Positions 14,086 to 28,800 of a DNA stretch of 64,000 nt are shown piece after piece; position 1 is the first letter of the stretch, and each line of letters begins with the position of its first letter. Both the position numbers and the translations under genes were made by a program. The notes below the pieces were generated by a model. It was not told where the DNA came from, searched no databases, and was given only the letters and a program-made list of their open reading frames with translations. The stretch spans positions 8,180,501 to 8,244,500 of the forward strand of contig NC_092569.1 of the NCBI RefSeq assembly GCF_037975245.1, written 5' to 3'. The DNA comes from Apostichopus japonicus. Taxonomy: Eukaryota > Echinodermata > Holothuroidea > Aspidochirotida > Stichopodidae.

Positions 14086-14199
14086 ATCGATTGATCGGTA
14101 CCGCACATTCGATTGATCGTTACCGCACATTCGATTGATCGGTAACACACATTCGATTGATCGATAACGCACATTCGATTGATCGATACCGCACATTCG

Positions 14200-15660
14200 A
14201 TTGATCGATACCGCACATTCGAAAGATCTATACTGCGCATTCGATTAGTCGATAACGCACATTGATTGATCGATACCGCACATTCGATTGGTCGATACTG
14301 CGCTTTCGATTTATCGGTACCGAACATTCGAATGATCGGTACCGCACATTCGATTGATCGATACCGCACATTCGATTGATCGGTACGGCACATTCGATTG
14401 ATCGATAACGCACATTCGATTGATCGATACCGCACTTTCGATTGATCGATACCGTAAATTCGATTGATCGATAACGCACATTCGATTGATCGGTAACACA
14501 AATTCGATAGATCGGTACGGCACATTCGATTTTCGGTATCACAGTCGATTGATCGATACAGCACATTCGATAGATCGATACTGCACATTCGATTAGTTGA
14601 TAACGCACATCGATTGATCGATACCGCACATTCGATTGATCGATACTGCGCTATCGATTTATCGGTACTGCACATTCGATTGATCGGTACCGCACATTCG
14701 ATTCATCGGTACCGCACATTCGATTGATCGATACCGCACATTCGATTGATCGATACCGCACATTCGATTGATCGATACCGCACATTCGATTGGTCGATAC
14801 TGCGCTTTCGATTTATCGGTACCGAACATTCGAATGATCGGTACCGCACATTCGATTGATCGATACCGCACATTCGATTGATCGGTACGGCACATTCGAT
14901 TGATCGATAACGCACATTCGATTGATCGATACCGCACTTTCGATTGATCGATACCGTACATTCGATTGATCGATAACGCACATTCGATTGATCGGTAACA
15001 CAAATTCGATAGATCGGTACGGCACATTCGATTTTCGGTATCACAGTCGATTGATCGATACAGCACATTCGATAGATCGATACTGCACATTCGATTAGTT
15101 GATAACGCACATCGATTGATCGATACCGCACATTCGATTGATCGATACTGCGCTATCGATTTATCGGTACTGCACATTCGATTGATCGGTACCGCATATT
15201 CGATTCATCGGTACCGCACATTCGATTGATCGATACCGCACATTCGATTGATCGATACCGCACATTCGATAGATCGATACTGCGCATTCGATTAGTCGAT
15301 AACGCACATCGATTGATCGATACCGCACATTCGATTGGTCGATACTGCGCTTTCGATTTATCGGTACCGAACATTCGAATGATCGGTACCGCACATTCGA
15401 TTGATCGATACCGCACATTCGATTGATCGGTACGGCACATTCGATTGATCGATAACGCACATTCGATTGATCGATACCGCACTTTCGATTGATCGATACC
15501 GTACATTCGATTGATCGATAACGCACATTCGATTGATCGGTAACACAAATTCGATAGATCGGTACGGCACATTCGATTTTCGGTATCACAGTCGATTGAT
15601 CGATACAGCACATTCGATTGATCGGTAAAACACATTCGATAGATCGGTACCGCACATTCG
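14200..15660 (+). repeat. About 0.5-kb block in three tandem copies
   Basis: A block with the GAATGATCGGTACCG variant, GGTAACACAAATTCG, and the 19-bp CGATTTTCGGTATCACAGT monomer recurs at offsets of 502 and 545 bp: about 14,311-14,523, 14,813-15,025 and 15,358-15,570. In the sister unit at 20.4-21.3 kb only two copies occur (20,485 and 21,030, offset 545). Copy number therefore changed after the 6-kb duplication. Confidence 0.8.
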
Positions 15661-18600
15661 ATTGATCGATACTGCGCTATCGATTTATCGGTACCGAACA
15701 TTCGATTGATCGGTACCGCACATTCGATTGATCGATACCGCACATTCGATTGATCGATACCGCACATTCGATAGATCGATACTGCGCATTCGATTAGTCG
15801 ATAACGCACATCGATTGATCGATAACGCACATTCGATTGACCGATACTGCGCTTTCGATTTATCGGTACCGCACATTCGATTGATCGGTACCGCACATTC
15901 GATTAATCGGTAACGCACATTCGATTGATCGGTACCGCACATTTAATTGATCGATTCTGCTCTATCGATTGATCGATACCGCACATTCGATTGATCGGTA
16001 GCGAACATTCGATTGATCGATACCGCACATTCGATTGATCGATACCGCACATTCGATAGATCGATACTGCGCATTCGATTAGTCGATAACGCACATCGAT
16101 TGATCGATACCGCACATTCGATTGATCGATACTGCGCTTTCGATTTATCAGTAACGCAGATTCGATTGATCGGTACCGCACATTCGATTGATCGGTAACG
16201 CACATTCGATTCATCGATACCGCACATTCGATTGATCGGTACGGCACATTCGATTGACAAATACCGCACATTCGATAGATCGATACTGCGCAATCGATTA
16301 GTCGAAAACGCACATCCGATTGATCGATACCGCACATTCGATTGATCGGTACCGCACATTCGATTGATCGATAACGCACATTCGATTGATCGGTACCGCA
16401 CATACGATTGATCGATACTGCGCTATCGATTTATCGGTACTGCACATTCGATTGATCGGTACTGAACATTCGATTGATCGATACTGCGCTTTCGATTTAT
16501 CAGTAACGCAGATTCGATTGATCGGTACCGCACATTCGATTGATCGGTAACGCACATTCGATTCATCGATACCGCACATTCGATTGATCGGTACGGCACA
16601 TTCGATTGACAAATACCGCACATTCGATAGATCGATACTGCGCAATCGATTAGTCGAAAACGCACATCGATTGATCGATACCGCACATTCGATTGATCGG
16701 TACCGCACATTCGATTGATCGATACTGCGCTATCGATTTATCGGTACTGCACATTCGATTGATCGGTACCGCACATTCGATTCATCGGTACCGCACATTC
16801 GATTGATCGATACCGCACATTCGATAGATCGATACTGCGCATTCGATTAGTCGATAACGCATATCGATTGATCGATACCGCACATTCGATTGATCGATAC
16901 TGCGGTTTCGATTTATCGGTACCGAACATTCGATTGATCGGTACCGCACATTCGATTGATCGATAACGCACATTCGATTGATCGATAATTCAGTTTCGAT
17001 TTATCGGTACCGCTCATTCGATTGATCGGTAACGCACATTCGATTGATCGATACCACGCATTCGATTGATCGATACCGTACATTCGATTAATCGTTACTG
17101 CACTTTCGATTGATAGATACCACACATTCGATTGATCGATACCGCACATTCGATTGATCGATACTGCGCTTTCGATTTATCAGTACCGCACATTCGATTG
17201 ATCGGAACCGCACATTCGATTGATCGATACATCACATTCGATTGATCGGTACCGAACATTCGATTGATCGGTACCGCACATACGATTGATCGGTACCGCA
17301 CATTCGATTGATCGGTACCGCACATTCGATTGATCGATACGCACATTCGATAGATCGATACTGCTCATTCGATCAGTCGATAACGGACATCGATTGATCG
17401 GTACCGCCCGGTCGATTGATCGATACTGCGCTTTCGATTTATCGGAACCGCACATTCGATTGATCGGTACCGCACATTCGATTGATCGGTACCGCACATT
17501 CGATTGATCGGTACCGCACATTCGATTGATCGATTCTGCTCTATAGATTGATCGATACCGCACATTCGATTGATCGGTAGCGAACATTCGATTGATCGAT
17601 ACCGCACATTCGATTGATCGACACCGCACATTCGATTGATCGATACCGCACATTCGATTGATCGATGCAACACATTCGATTGATCGGTACCGAACATTCG
17701 ATTGATCGGTACCGAACATTCGATTGATCGGTACCGCACATTCGATTGATCGGTACCGCACATTCGATTGATCGATACCGCACATTCGATTGATCGATAC
17801 CGCACATTCGAAAGATCGATACTGCGCATTCGATTAGGCGATAACGCACATCGATTGATCGATACCGCACATTCGATTGATCGATACTGCGCTTTCGATT
17901 TATTAGTACCGAACATTCGATTGATCGGTACCGCACATTCGATTGATCGATAACGCACATTCGATTGATCGGTAACACACATTCGATTGATCGATAACGC
18001 ACATTCGATTGATCGATACCGCACATTCGATTGATCGATACCGCACATTCGAAAGATCTATACTGCGCATTCGATTAGTCGATAACGCACATTGATTGAT
18101 CGATACCGCACATTCGATTGGTCGATACTGCGCTTTCGATTTATCGGTACCGAACATTCGATTGATCGGTACCGCACATTCGATTGATCGATACCGCACA
18201 TTCGATTGATCGGTAGCGCACATTCGATTGATCGATAACGCACATTCGATTGATCGATACCGCACTTTCGATTGATCGATACCGCACATTCGATTGATCG
18301 ATAACGCACATTCGATTGATCGGTAACACAAATTCGATAGATCGGTTCGGCACATTCGATTGATCGATACCGCACATTCGATTGATCGATACCGCACATT
18401 CGATAGATCGATACTGCGCATTCGATTAGTCGATAATGCACATCGATTGATCGATACCGCACATTCGATTGATCGATACTGCGCTTTCGATTTATCGGTA
18501 CCGCACATTCGATTGATCGGTACCGCACATTCGATTAATCGGTAACGCACATTCGATTGATCGGTACCGCACATTTAATTGATCGATTCTGCTCTATCGA

Positions 18601-19949
18601 TTGATCGATACCGCACATTCGATTGATCGGTAGCGAACATTCGATTGATCGATACCGCACATTCGATTGATCGATACTGCGCATTCGATTAGTCGAAAAC
18701 GCACATCGATTGATCGATACCGCACATTCGATTGATCGGTACCGCACATTCGATTGATCGATAACGCACATTCGATTGATCGGTACCGCACATACGATTG
18801 ATCGATACTGCGCTATCGATTTATCGGTACTGCACATTCGATTGATCGATACCGCACATTCGATTGATCGGTACCGCATATTCGATTCATCGGTACCGCG
18901 CATTCGATTGATCGATAACGCACATTCGATTAATCGTTGCAGCACTTTCGATTGATCGATACCGCACATTCGATTGATCGATACCGCACATTCGATTGAT
19001 CGGTAACGCACATTCGATTGATCGGTACGGCACAATCGATTTATCGGTACTGCACATTCGATTGATCGATACCGCACATTCGATTGATCGAAAACGCACA
19101 TTCGATAGATCGATACTGCACATTCCATTAGTCGATAACGCACATCGATTGATCGGTACCGCACATTCGATTAATCGATACTGCGCTATCGATTTATCGG
19201 TACCGCTCATTCGATTGATCGGTTCCGCACATTCGATTGATCGGTAGCGAACATTCGATTGATCGATACCGCACATTCGATTGATCGATACCGCACATTC
19301 GATTGATCGATACCGCACATTCGATTGATCGATACCGCACATTCGATTGATCGATACAACACATTCGATTGATCGGTAACGCACATTCGATTGATCGGTA
19401 CCGCCCATTCGATTGATCGGTAACGCACATTCGATTGATCGATACCACGCATTCGATTGATCGATACCGTACATTCGATTAATCGTTACTGCACTTTCGA
19501 TTGATCGGTACCACACATTCGATTGATCGGTATGGCACATTCGATTGATCGGTACCGCACATACGATTGATCGATACCGCACATTCGATTGATCGATTCC
19601 GCACATTCGATTGATCGATAACGCACATTCGATTGATCGCTAATTCAGTTTCGATTTATCGGTACCGCTCATTCGATTGATCGGTAACGCACATTCGACT
19701 GAATGGTATTGCACATTCGATTGATCGGTACCGCACATACGATTGATCGATACCGCACATTCGATTTATCAATAACGCAGATTCGATTGATCGTTACCGC
19801 ACATTCGATTGATCGGTACCGCGCATTCGATTGATCGGTACCGTACATTCGATTGATCGATTCCGCACATTCGATTGATCGGTAGCGAACATTCGATTGA
19901 TCGATACCGCACATTCGATTGATCGATACCGCACATTCGATTGATCGAT

Positions 19950-22898
19950 ACCGCACATTCGATTGATCGATACCGCACATTCGATTGATCGATAAAACAC
20001 ATTCGATTGATCGGTACCGAACATTCGATTGATCTTTACCGCACATACGATTGATCGGTACAGCACATTCGATTGATCGATATCGCACATTCGATTAATC
20101 GGTACTGCACTTTCGATTGACCGATACGGCACATTCGATAGATCGATACTGCGCATTCGATTAGTCGATAACGCACATCGATTGAATGGTATTTGCGCTA
20201 TGATCTAGATGGAATAGCGCTATATAAATATTAATTGTTATGTTATGTTATGTTATGTTATCGATTGATCGGTACCGCACATTCGATTGATCGTTACCGC
20301 ACATTCGATTGATCGGTAACACACATTCGATTGATCGATAACGCACATTCGATTGATCGATACCGCACATTCGATTGATCGATACCGCACATTCGAAAGA
20401 TCTATACTGCGCATTCGATTAGTCGATAACGCACATTGATTGATCGATACCGCACATTCGATTGGTCGATACTGCGCTTTCGATTTATCGGTACCGAACA
20501 TTCGAATGATCGGTACCGCACATTCGATTGATCGATACCGCACATTCGATTGATCGGTACGGCACATTCGATTGATCGATAACGCACATTCGATTGATCG
20601 ATACCGCACTTTCGATTGATCGATACCGTAAATTCGATTGATCGATAACGCACATTCGATTGATCGGTAACACAAATTCGATAGATCGGTACGGCACATT
20701 CGATTTTCGGTATCACAGTCGATTGATCGATACAGCACATTCGATAGATCGATACTGCACATTCGATTAGTTGATAACGCACATCGATTGATCGATACCG
20801 CACATTCGATTGATCGATACTGCGCTATCGATTTATCGGTACTGCACATTCGATTGATCGGTACCGCACATTCGATTCATCGGTACCGCACATTCGATTG
20901 ATCGATACCGCACATTCGATTGATCGATACCGCACATTCGATAGATCGATACTGCGCATTCGATTAGTCGATAACGCACATCGATTGATCGATACCGCAC
21001 ATTCGATTGGTCGATACTGCGCTTTCGATTTATCGGTACCGAACATTCGAATGATCGGTACCGCACATTCGATTGATCGATACCGCACATTCGATTGATC
21101 GGTACGGCACATTCGATTGATCGATAACGCACATTCGATTGATCGATACCGCACTTTCGATTGATCGATACCGTACATTCGATTGATCGATAACGCACAT
21201 TCGATTGATCGGTAACACAAATTCGATAGATCGGTACGGCACATTCGATTTTCGGTATCACAGTCGATTGATCGATACAGCACATTCGATAGATCGATAC
21301 TGCACATTCGATTAGTTGATAACGCACATCGATTGATCGAAACCGCACATTCGATTGATCGATACTGCGCTATCGATTTATCGGTACTGCACATTCGATT
21401 CATCGGTACCGCACATTCGATTGATCGATAACGCACATTCGATTGATCGATACCGCACATTCGATAGATCGATACTGCGCATTCGATTAGTCGATAACGC
21501 ACATCGATTGATCGATACCGCACATTCGATTGATCGATAGTGCGCTTTCGATTTATCGGTACCGAACATTCGATTGATCGGTACCGCACATTCGATTGAT
21601 CGTTACTGCACATTCGATTGATCGGTAAAACACATTCGATAGATCGGTACCGCACATTCGATTGATCGATACTGCGCTATCGATTTATCGGTACCGAACA
21701 TTCGATTGATCGGTACCGCACATTCGATTGATCGATACCGCACATTCGATTGATCGATACCGCACATTCGATAGATCGATACTGCGCATTCGATTAGTCG
21801 ATAACGCACATCGATTGATCGATAACGCACATTCGATTGACCGATACTGCGCTTTCGATTTATCGGTACCGCACATTCGATTGATCGGTACCGCACATTC
21901 GATTAATCGGTAACGCACATTCGATTGATCGGTACCGCACATTTAATTGATCGATTCTGCTCTATCGATTGATCGATACCGCACATTCGATTGATCGGTA
22001 GCGAACATTCGATTGATCGATACCGCACATTCGATTGATCGATACCGCACATTCGATAGATCGATACTGCGCATTCGATTAGTCGATAACGCACATCGAT
22101 TGATCGATACCGCACATTCGATTGATCGATACTGCGCTTTCGATTTATCAGTAACGCAGATTCGATTGATCGGTACCGCACATTCGATTGATCGGTAACG
22201 CACATTCGATTCATCGATACCGCACATTCGATTGATCGGTACGGCACATTCGATTGACAAATACCGCACATTCGATAGATCGATACTGCGCAATCGATTA
22301 GTCGAAAACGCACATCCGATTGATCGATACCGCACATTCGATTGATCGGTACCGCACATTCGATTGATCGATAACGCACATTCGATTGATCGGTACCGCA
22401 CATACGATTGATCGATACTGCGCTATCGATTTATCGGTACTGCACATTCGATTGATCGGTACTGAACATTCGATTGATCGATACTGCGCTTTCGATTTAT
22501 CAGTAACGCAGATTCGATTGATCGGTACCGCACATTCGATTGATCGGTAACGCACATTCGATTCATCGATACCGCACATTCGATTGATCGGTACGGCACA
22601 TTCGATTGACAAATACCGCACATTCGATAGATCGATACTGCGCAATCGATTAGTCGAAAACGCACATCGATTGATCGATACCGCACATTCGATTGATCGG
22701 TACCGCACATTCGATTGATCGATACTGCGCTATCGATTTATCGGTACTGCACATTCGATTGATCGGTACCGCACATTCGATTCATCGGTACCGCACATTC
22801 GATTGATCGATACCGCACATTCGATAGATCGATACTGCGCATTCGATTAGTCGATAACGCATATCGATTGATCGATACCGCACATTCGATTGATCGAT
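19950..22898 (+). repeat. 2,949-bp higher-order repeat, copy 1
   Basis: From near 19,950 (a CGATAAAACACATT variant) the sequence recurs 2,949 bp later up to about 25,849. The unit contains the second retroposon insertion (20,185-20,259). Few differences were seen between the copies: GATCTTTACC versus GATCGGTACC near 20,034, and GCGCAATCG versus GCGCATTCG near 22,291/25,240. Confidence 0.88.
20185..20259 (+). mobile_element. Retroposon 3'-end fragment in satellite, copy 2
   Basis: Identical over its full length to the copy at 14,011-14,085, including the number of GTTAT units. Direct repeats ATCGATTG flank it at 20,177-20,184 and 20,260-20,267. The surrounding satellite also matches copy 1 at offset 6,174. 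It therefore spread as part of the higher-order repeat rather than by an independent insertion. Confidence 0.7.
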
Positions 22899-25849
22899 AC
22901 CGCACATTCGATTGATCGATACCGCACATTCGATTGATCGATAAAACACATTCGATTGATCGGTACCGAACATTCGATTGATCGGTACCGCACATACGAT
23001 TGATCGGTACAGCACATTCGATTGATCGATATCGCACATTCGATTAATCGGTACTGCACTTTCGATTGACCGATACGGCACATTCGATAGATCGATACTG
23101 CGCATTCGATTAGTCGATAACGCACATCGATTGAATGGTATTTGCGCTATGATCTAGATGGAATAGCGCTATATAAATATTAATTGTTATGTTATGTTAT
23201 GTTATGTTATCGATTGATCGGTACCGCACATTCGATTGATCGTTACCGCACATTCGATTGATCGGTAACACACATTCGATTGATCGATAACGCACATTCG
23301 ATTGATCGATACCGCACATTCGATTGATCGATACCGCACATTCGAAAGATCTATACTGCGCATTCGATTAGTCGATAACGCACATTGATTGATCGATACC
23401 GCACATTCGATTGGTCGATACTGCGCTTTCGATTTATCGGTACCGAACATTCGAATGATCGGTACCGCACATTCGATTGATCGATACCGCACATTCGATT
23501 GATCGGTACGGCACATTCGATTGATCGATAACGCACATTCGATTGATCGATACCGCACTTTCGATTGATCGATACCGTAAATTCGATTGATCGATAACGC
23601 ACATTCGATTGATCGGTAACACAAATTCGATAGATCGGTACGGCACATTCGATTTTCGGTATCACAGTCGATTGATCGATACAGCACATTCGATAGATCG
23701 ATACTGCACATTCGATTAGTTGATAACGCACATCGATTGATCGATACCGCACATTCGATTGATCGATACTGCGCTATCGATTTATCGGTACTGCACATTC
23801 GATTGATCGGTACCGCACATTCGATTCATCGGTACCGCACATTCGATTGATCGATACCGCACATTCGATTGATCGATACCGCACATTCGATAGATCGATA
23901 CTGCGCATTCGATTAGTCGATAACGCACATCGATTGATCGATACCGCACATTCGATTGGTCGATACTGCGCTTTCGATTTATCGGTACCGAACATTCGAA
24001 TGATCGGTACCGCACATTCGATTGATCGATACCGCACATTCGATTGATCGGTACGGCACATTCGATTGATCGATAACGCACATTCGATTGATCGATACCG
24101 CACTTTCGATTGATCGATACCGTACATTCGATTGATCGATAACGCACATTCGATTGATCGGTAACACAAATTCGATAGATCGGTACGGCACATTCGATTT
24201 TCGGTATCACAGTCGATTGATCGATACAGCACATTCGATAGATCGATACTGCACATTCGATTAGTTGATAACGCACATCGATTGATCGAAACCGCACATT
24301 CGATTGATCGATACTGCGCTATCGATTTATCGGTACTGCACATTCGATTCATCGGTACCGCACATTCGATTGATCGATAACGCACATTCGATTGATCGAT
24401 ACCGCACATTCGATAGATCGATACTGCGCATTCGATTAGTCGATAACGCACATCGATTGATCGATACCGCACATTCGATTGATCGATAGTGCGCTTTCGA
24501 TTTATCGGTACCGAACATTCGATTGATCGGTACCGCACATTCGATTGATCGTTACTGCACATTCGATTGATCGGTAAAACACATTCGATAGATCGGTACC
24601 GCACATTCGATTGATCGATACTGCGCTATCGATTTATCGGTACCGAACATTCGATTGATCGGTACCGCACATTCGATTGATCGATACCGCACATTCGATT
24701 GATCGATACCGCACATTCGATAGATCGATACTGCGCATTCGATTAGTCGATAACGCACATCGATTGATCGATAACGCACATTCGATTGACCGATACTGCG
24801 CTTTCGATTTATCGGTACCGCACATTCGATTGATCGGTACCGCACATTCGATTAATCGGTAACGCACATTCGATTGATCGGTACCGCACATTTAATTGAT
24901 CGATTCTGCTCTATCGATTGATCGATACCGCACATTCGATTGATCGGTAGCGAACATTCGATTGATCGATACCGCACATTCGATTGATCGATACCGCACA
25001 TTCGATAGATCGATACTGCGCATTCGATTAGTCGATAACGCACATCGATTGATCGATACCGCACATTCGATTGATCGATACTGCGCTTTCGATTTATCAG
25101 TAACGCAGATTCGATTGATCGGTACCGCACATTCGATTGATCGGTAACGCACATTCGATTCATCGATACCGCACATTCGATTGATCGGTACGGCACATTC
25201 GATTGACAAATACCGCACATTCGATAGATCGATACTGCGCATTCGATTAGTCGAAAACGCACATCCGATTGATCGATACCGCACATTCGATTGATCGGTA
25301 CCGCACATTCGATTGATCGATAACGCACATTCGATTGATCGGTACCGCACATACGATTGATCGATACTGCGCTATCGATTTATCGGTACTGCACATTCGA
25401 TTGATCGGTACTGAACATTCGATTGATCGATACTGCGCTTTCGATTTATCAGTAACGCAGATTCGATTGATCGGTACCGCACATTCGATTGATCGGTAAC
25501 GCACATTCGATTCATCGATACCGCACATTCGATTGATCGGTACGGCACATTCGATTGACAAATACCGCACATTCGATAGATCGATACTGCGCAATCGATT
25601 AGTCGAAAACGCACATCGATTGATCGATACCGCACATTCGATTGATCGGTACCGCACATTCGATTGATCGATACTGCGCTATCGATTTATCGGTACTGCA
25701 CATTCGATTGATCGGTACCGCACATTCGATTCATCGGTACCGCACATTCGATTGATCGATACCGCACATTCGATAGATCGATACTGCGCATTCGATTAGT
25801 CGATAACGCATATCGATTGATCGATACCGCACATTCGATTGATCGATAC
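22899..25849 (+). repeat. 2,949-bp higher-order repeat, copy 2
   Basis: Tandem neighbour of the unit at 19,950-22,898, with the third retroposon insertion at 23,134-23,208. Homology ends near 25,849, where the text changes to GATACTGCGGTTTCG. From there the sequence follows the end of the earlier 6-kb copy A (16.74-17.15 kb, offset 8,949) for a few hundred bases. Confidence 0.88.
23134..23208 (+). mobile_element. Retroposon 3'-end fragment in satellite, copy 3
   Basis: Third identical copy, 2,949 bp after copy 2. Flanking direct repeats ATCGATTG lie at 23,126-23,133 and 23,209-23,216. Identity of the insert, the pentanucleotide tail length and the flanks shows that it was carried by duplication of the 2,949-bp unit. 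Confidence 0.7.
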
Positions 25850-28800
25850 TGCGGTTTCGATTTATCGGTACCGAACATTCGATTGATCGGTACCGCACAT
25901 TCGATTGATCGATAACGCACATTCGATTGATCGATAATTCAGTTTCGATTTATCGGTACCGCTCATTCGATTGATCGGTAACGCACATTCGATTGATCGA
26001 TACCACGCATTCGATTGATCGATACCGTACATTCGATTAATCGTTACTGCACTTTCGATTGATAGATACCACACATTCGATTGATCGGTATGGCACATTC
26101 GATTGATCGGTACCGCACATTCGATTGATCGATAATTCAGTTTCGATTTATCGGTACCGCTCATTCGATTGATCGGTAACGCACATTCGATTGATCGATA
26201 CCGCACATTCGATTGATCGGTACGGCACATTCGATTGATCGATAACGCACATTCGAGTGATCGATACCGCACATTCGATTGATCGATAACGCACATTCGA
26301 TTGATCGGTAACACAAATTCGATAGATCGGTACGGCACATTCGATTTTCGGTATCACAGTCGATTGATCGATACAGCACATTCGATAGATCGATACTGCA
26401 CATTCGATTAGTTGATAACGCACATCGATTGATCGATACCGCACATTCGATTGATCGATACTGCGCTTTCGAATTATCGGTACAACGTATTCGATTGATC
26501 GGTACCGCACATTCGATTGATCGGTACCGCACATTCGATTGATCGATACCGCACATTCGATTGATCGATACCGCACATTCGATAGATCGATACTGCGCAT
26601 TCGATTAGTCGATAACGCACATCGATTGATCGATACCGCACATTCGATTGATCGATACTGCGCTTTCGATTGATCGGTACCGAACATTCGATTGATCGAT
26701 ACTGCGCTTTCGATTTATCAGTAACGCAGATTCGATTGATCGGTACCGCACATTCGATTGATCGGTAACGCACATTCGATTCATCGACACCGCACATTCG
26801 ATTGATCGGTACGGCACATTCGATTGACAAATACCGCACATTCGATAGATCGATACTGCGCAATCGATTAGTCGAAAACGCACATCGATTGATCGATACC
26901 GCACATTCGATTGATCGGTACCGCACATTCGATTGATCGATACCACACATTCGATTGATCGGTATGGCACATTCGATTGATCGGTACCGCACATACGATT
27001 GATCGATACCGCACATTCGATTGATCGATACCGCAAATTCGATTGATCGGTACCGCATATTCGATTGATCGGTACCGCACATTCGATTGATCGGTACCGC
27101 ACATTCGATTGATCGGTACCGCACATTCGATTGATCGGTAACGAACATTCGATTGATCGATTCCGCACATTCGATTGATCGATAACGCACATTCGATTGA
27201 TCGATAACGCACATTCGATTGATCGATAATTCAGTTTCGATTTATCGGTACCGCTCATTCGATTGATCGGTAACGCACATTCGATTGAATGGTATTGCAC
27301 ATTCGATTGATCGGTACCGCACATACAATTGATCGATACCGCACATTCGATTTATCAATAACGCAGATTCGATTGATCGTTACAGCACATTCGATTGATC
27401 GGTACCGCGCATTCGATTGATCGGTACCGTACATTCGATTGATCGATACCGCACATTCGATTGATCGGTCGCGAACATTCGATTGATCGATACCGCACAT
27501 TCGATTGATCGATACCGCACATTCGATTGATCGATACCGCACATTCGATTGATCGATACCGCACATTCGATTGATCGATACAACAAATTCGATTGATCGG
27601 TACCGAACATTCGTATTGATCGGTACCGCACATACGATTGATCGGTACAGCACATTCGATTGATCGATATCGCACATTCGATTAATCGGTACTGCACTTT
27701 CGATTGACCGATACGGCACATTCGATAGATCGATACTGCGCATTCGATTAGTCGATAACGCATATCGATTGATCGGTACCGAACATTCGATTGATCGGTA
27801 CCGCACATACGATTGATCGGTAACGCACATTCGATTGATCGATATCGCACATTCGATTAATCGGTACTGCACTTTCGATTGACCGATACCGCACATTCGA
27901 TAGATCGATACTGCGCATTCGATTAGTCGATAACGCACATCGATTGATCAATACCGCACATTCGATTGATCGATACTGCGCTTTCGATTTATCAGTACCG
28001 CACATTCGATTGATCGATATCGCACATTCGATTGATCGATACTGCGCTATCGATTGATCGGTACCGCACATTCGATTGATCGATAGCGCACATTCGATTG
28101 ATCGATACCGCACATTCGATTGATCGATACTGCACATTCGATTGTTCTATACCGCACATTCGATTGATCGATAACGCACATTCGATAGATCGATACTGCA
28201 TATTCGATTAGTCGATAACGCCCATCGATTGATCGGTACCGCACATTCGATTGATCGATACTGCGCTATCGATTTATCGGTACCGCACATTCGATTGATC
28301 GGTACCGCACATTCGATTGATCGGTAGCGAATATTCGATTGATCGATACCGCACATTCGATTGATCGATACCGCACATTCGATTGATCGATACCGGACAT
28401 TCGATTGATCGATACCGCACATTCGATTGATCGATACAACACATTCGATTGATCGGTACCGAACATTCGATTGATCGGTACCGCACATACGATTGATCGG
28501 TACAGCACATTCGATTGATCGATATCGCACATTCGATTAATCGGTACTGCACTTTCGATTGACCGATACGGCACATTCGATAGATCGATACTGCACATTC
28601 GATTGATCGGTAACACACATTCGATTGATCGATAACGCACATCGATTGATCGGTACCGCACATTCGATTGATCGTTACCGTACATTCGATTGATCGGTAA
28701 CACACATTCGATTGATCGATAACGCACATTCGATTGATCGATACCGCACATTCGATTGATCGATACCGCACATTCGAAAGATCTATACTGCGCATTCGAT

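Larger units (their letters stand above)
11571..17160 (+). repeat. 5.6-6.0-kb higher-order repeat, copy A
   Basis: From about 11,571 the variant order is repeated at 17,170 onward. The offset starts at 5,599, then becomes 5,621, 5,731, 6,174 (around 14.1 kb) and 6,000 (15.7-16.7 kb). The stepwise offsets are local gains and losses of one to many monomers. Copy A carries the first retroposon insertion at 14,011-14,085 and a 0.5-kb block in three tandem copies (14.2-15.65 kb). Confidence 0.8.
17161..22898 (+). repeat. 5.6-6.0-kb higher-order repeat, copy B
   Basis: This follows copy A directly. Its first part (17.17-17.95 kb) matches 11.57-12.33 kb, and 18.06-19.6 kb matches 12.33-13.9 kb. The insertion region matches at offset 6,174, and 21.68-22.74 kb matches 15.68-16.74 kb at offset 6,000. 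One difference is near 19,033: copy B has CAATCGATTTATCGG where copy A keeps the 19-bp CGATTTTCGGTATCACATT monomer. Copy B ends by entering the 2,949-bp tandem described separately. Confidence 0.8.
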
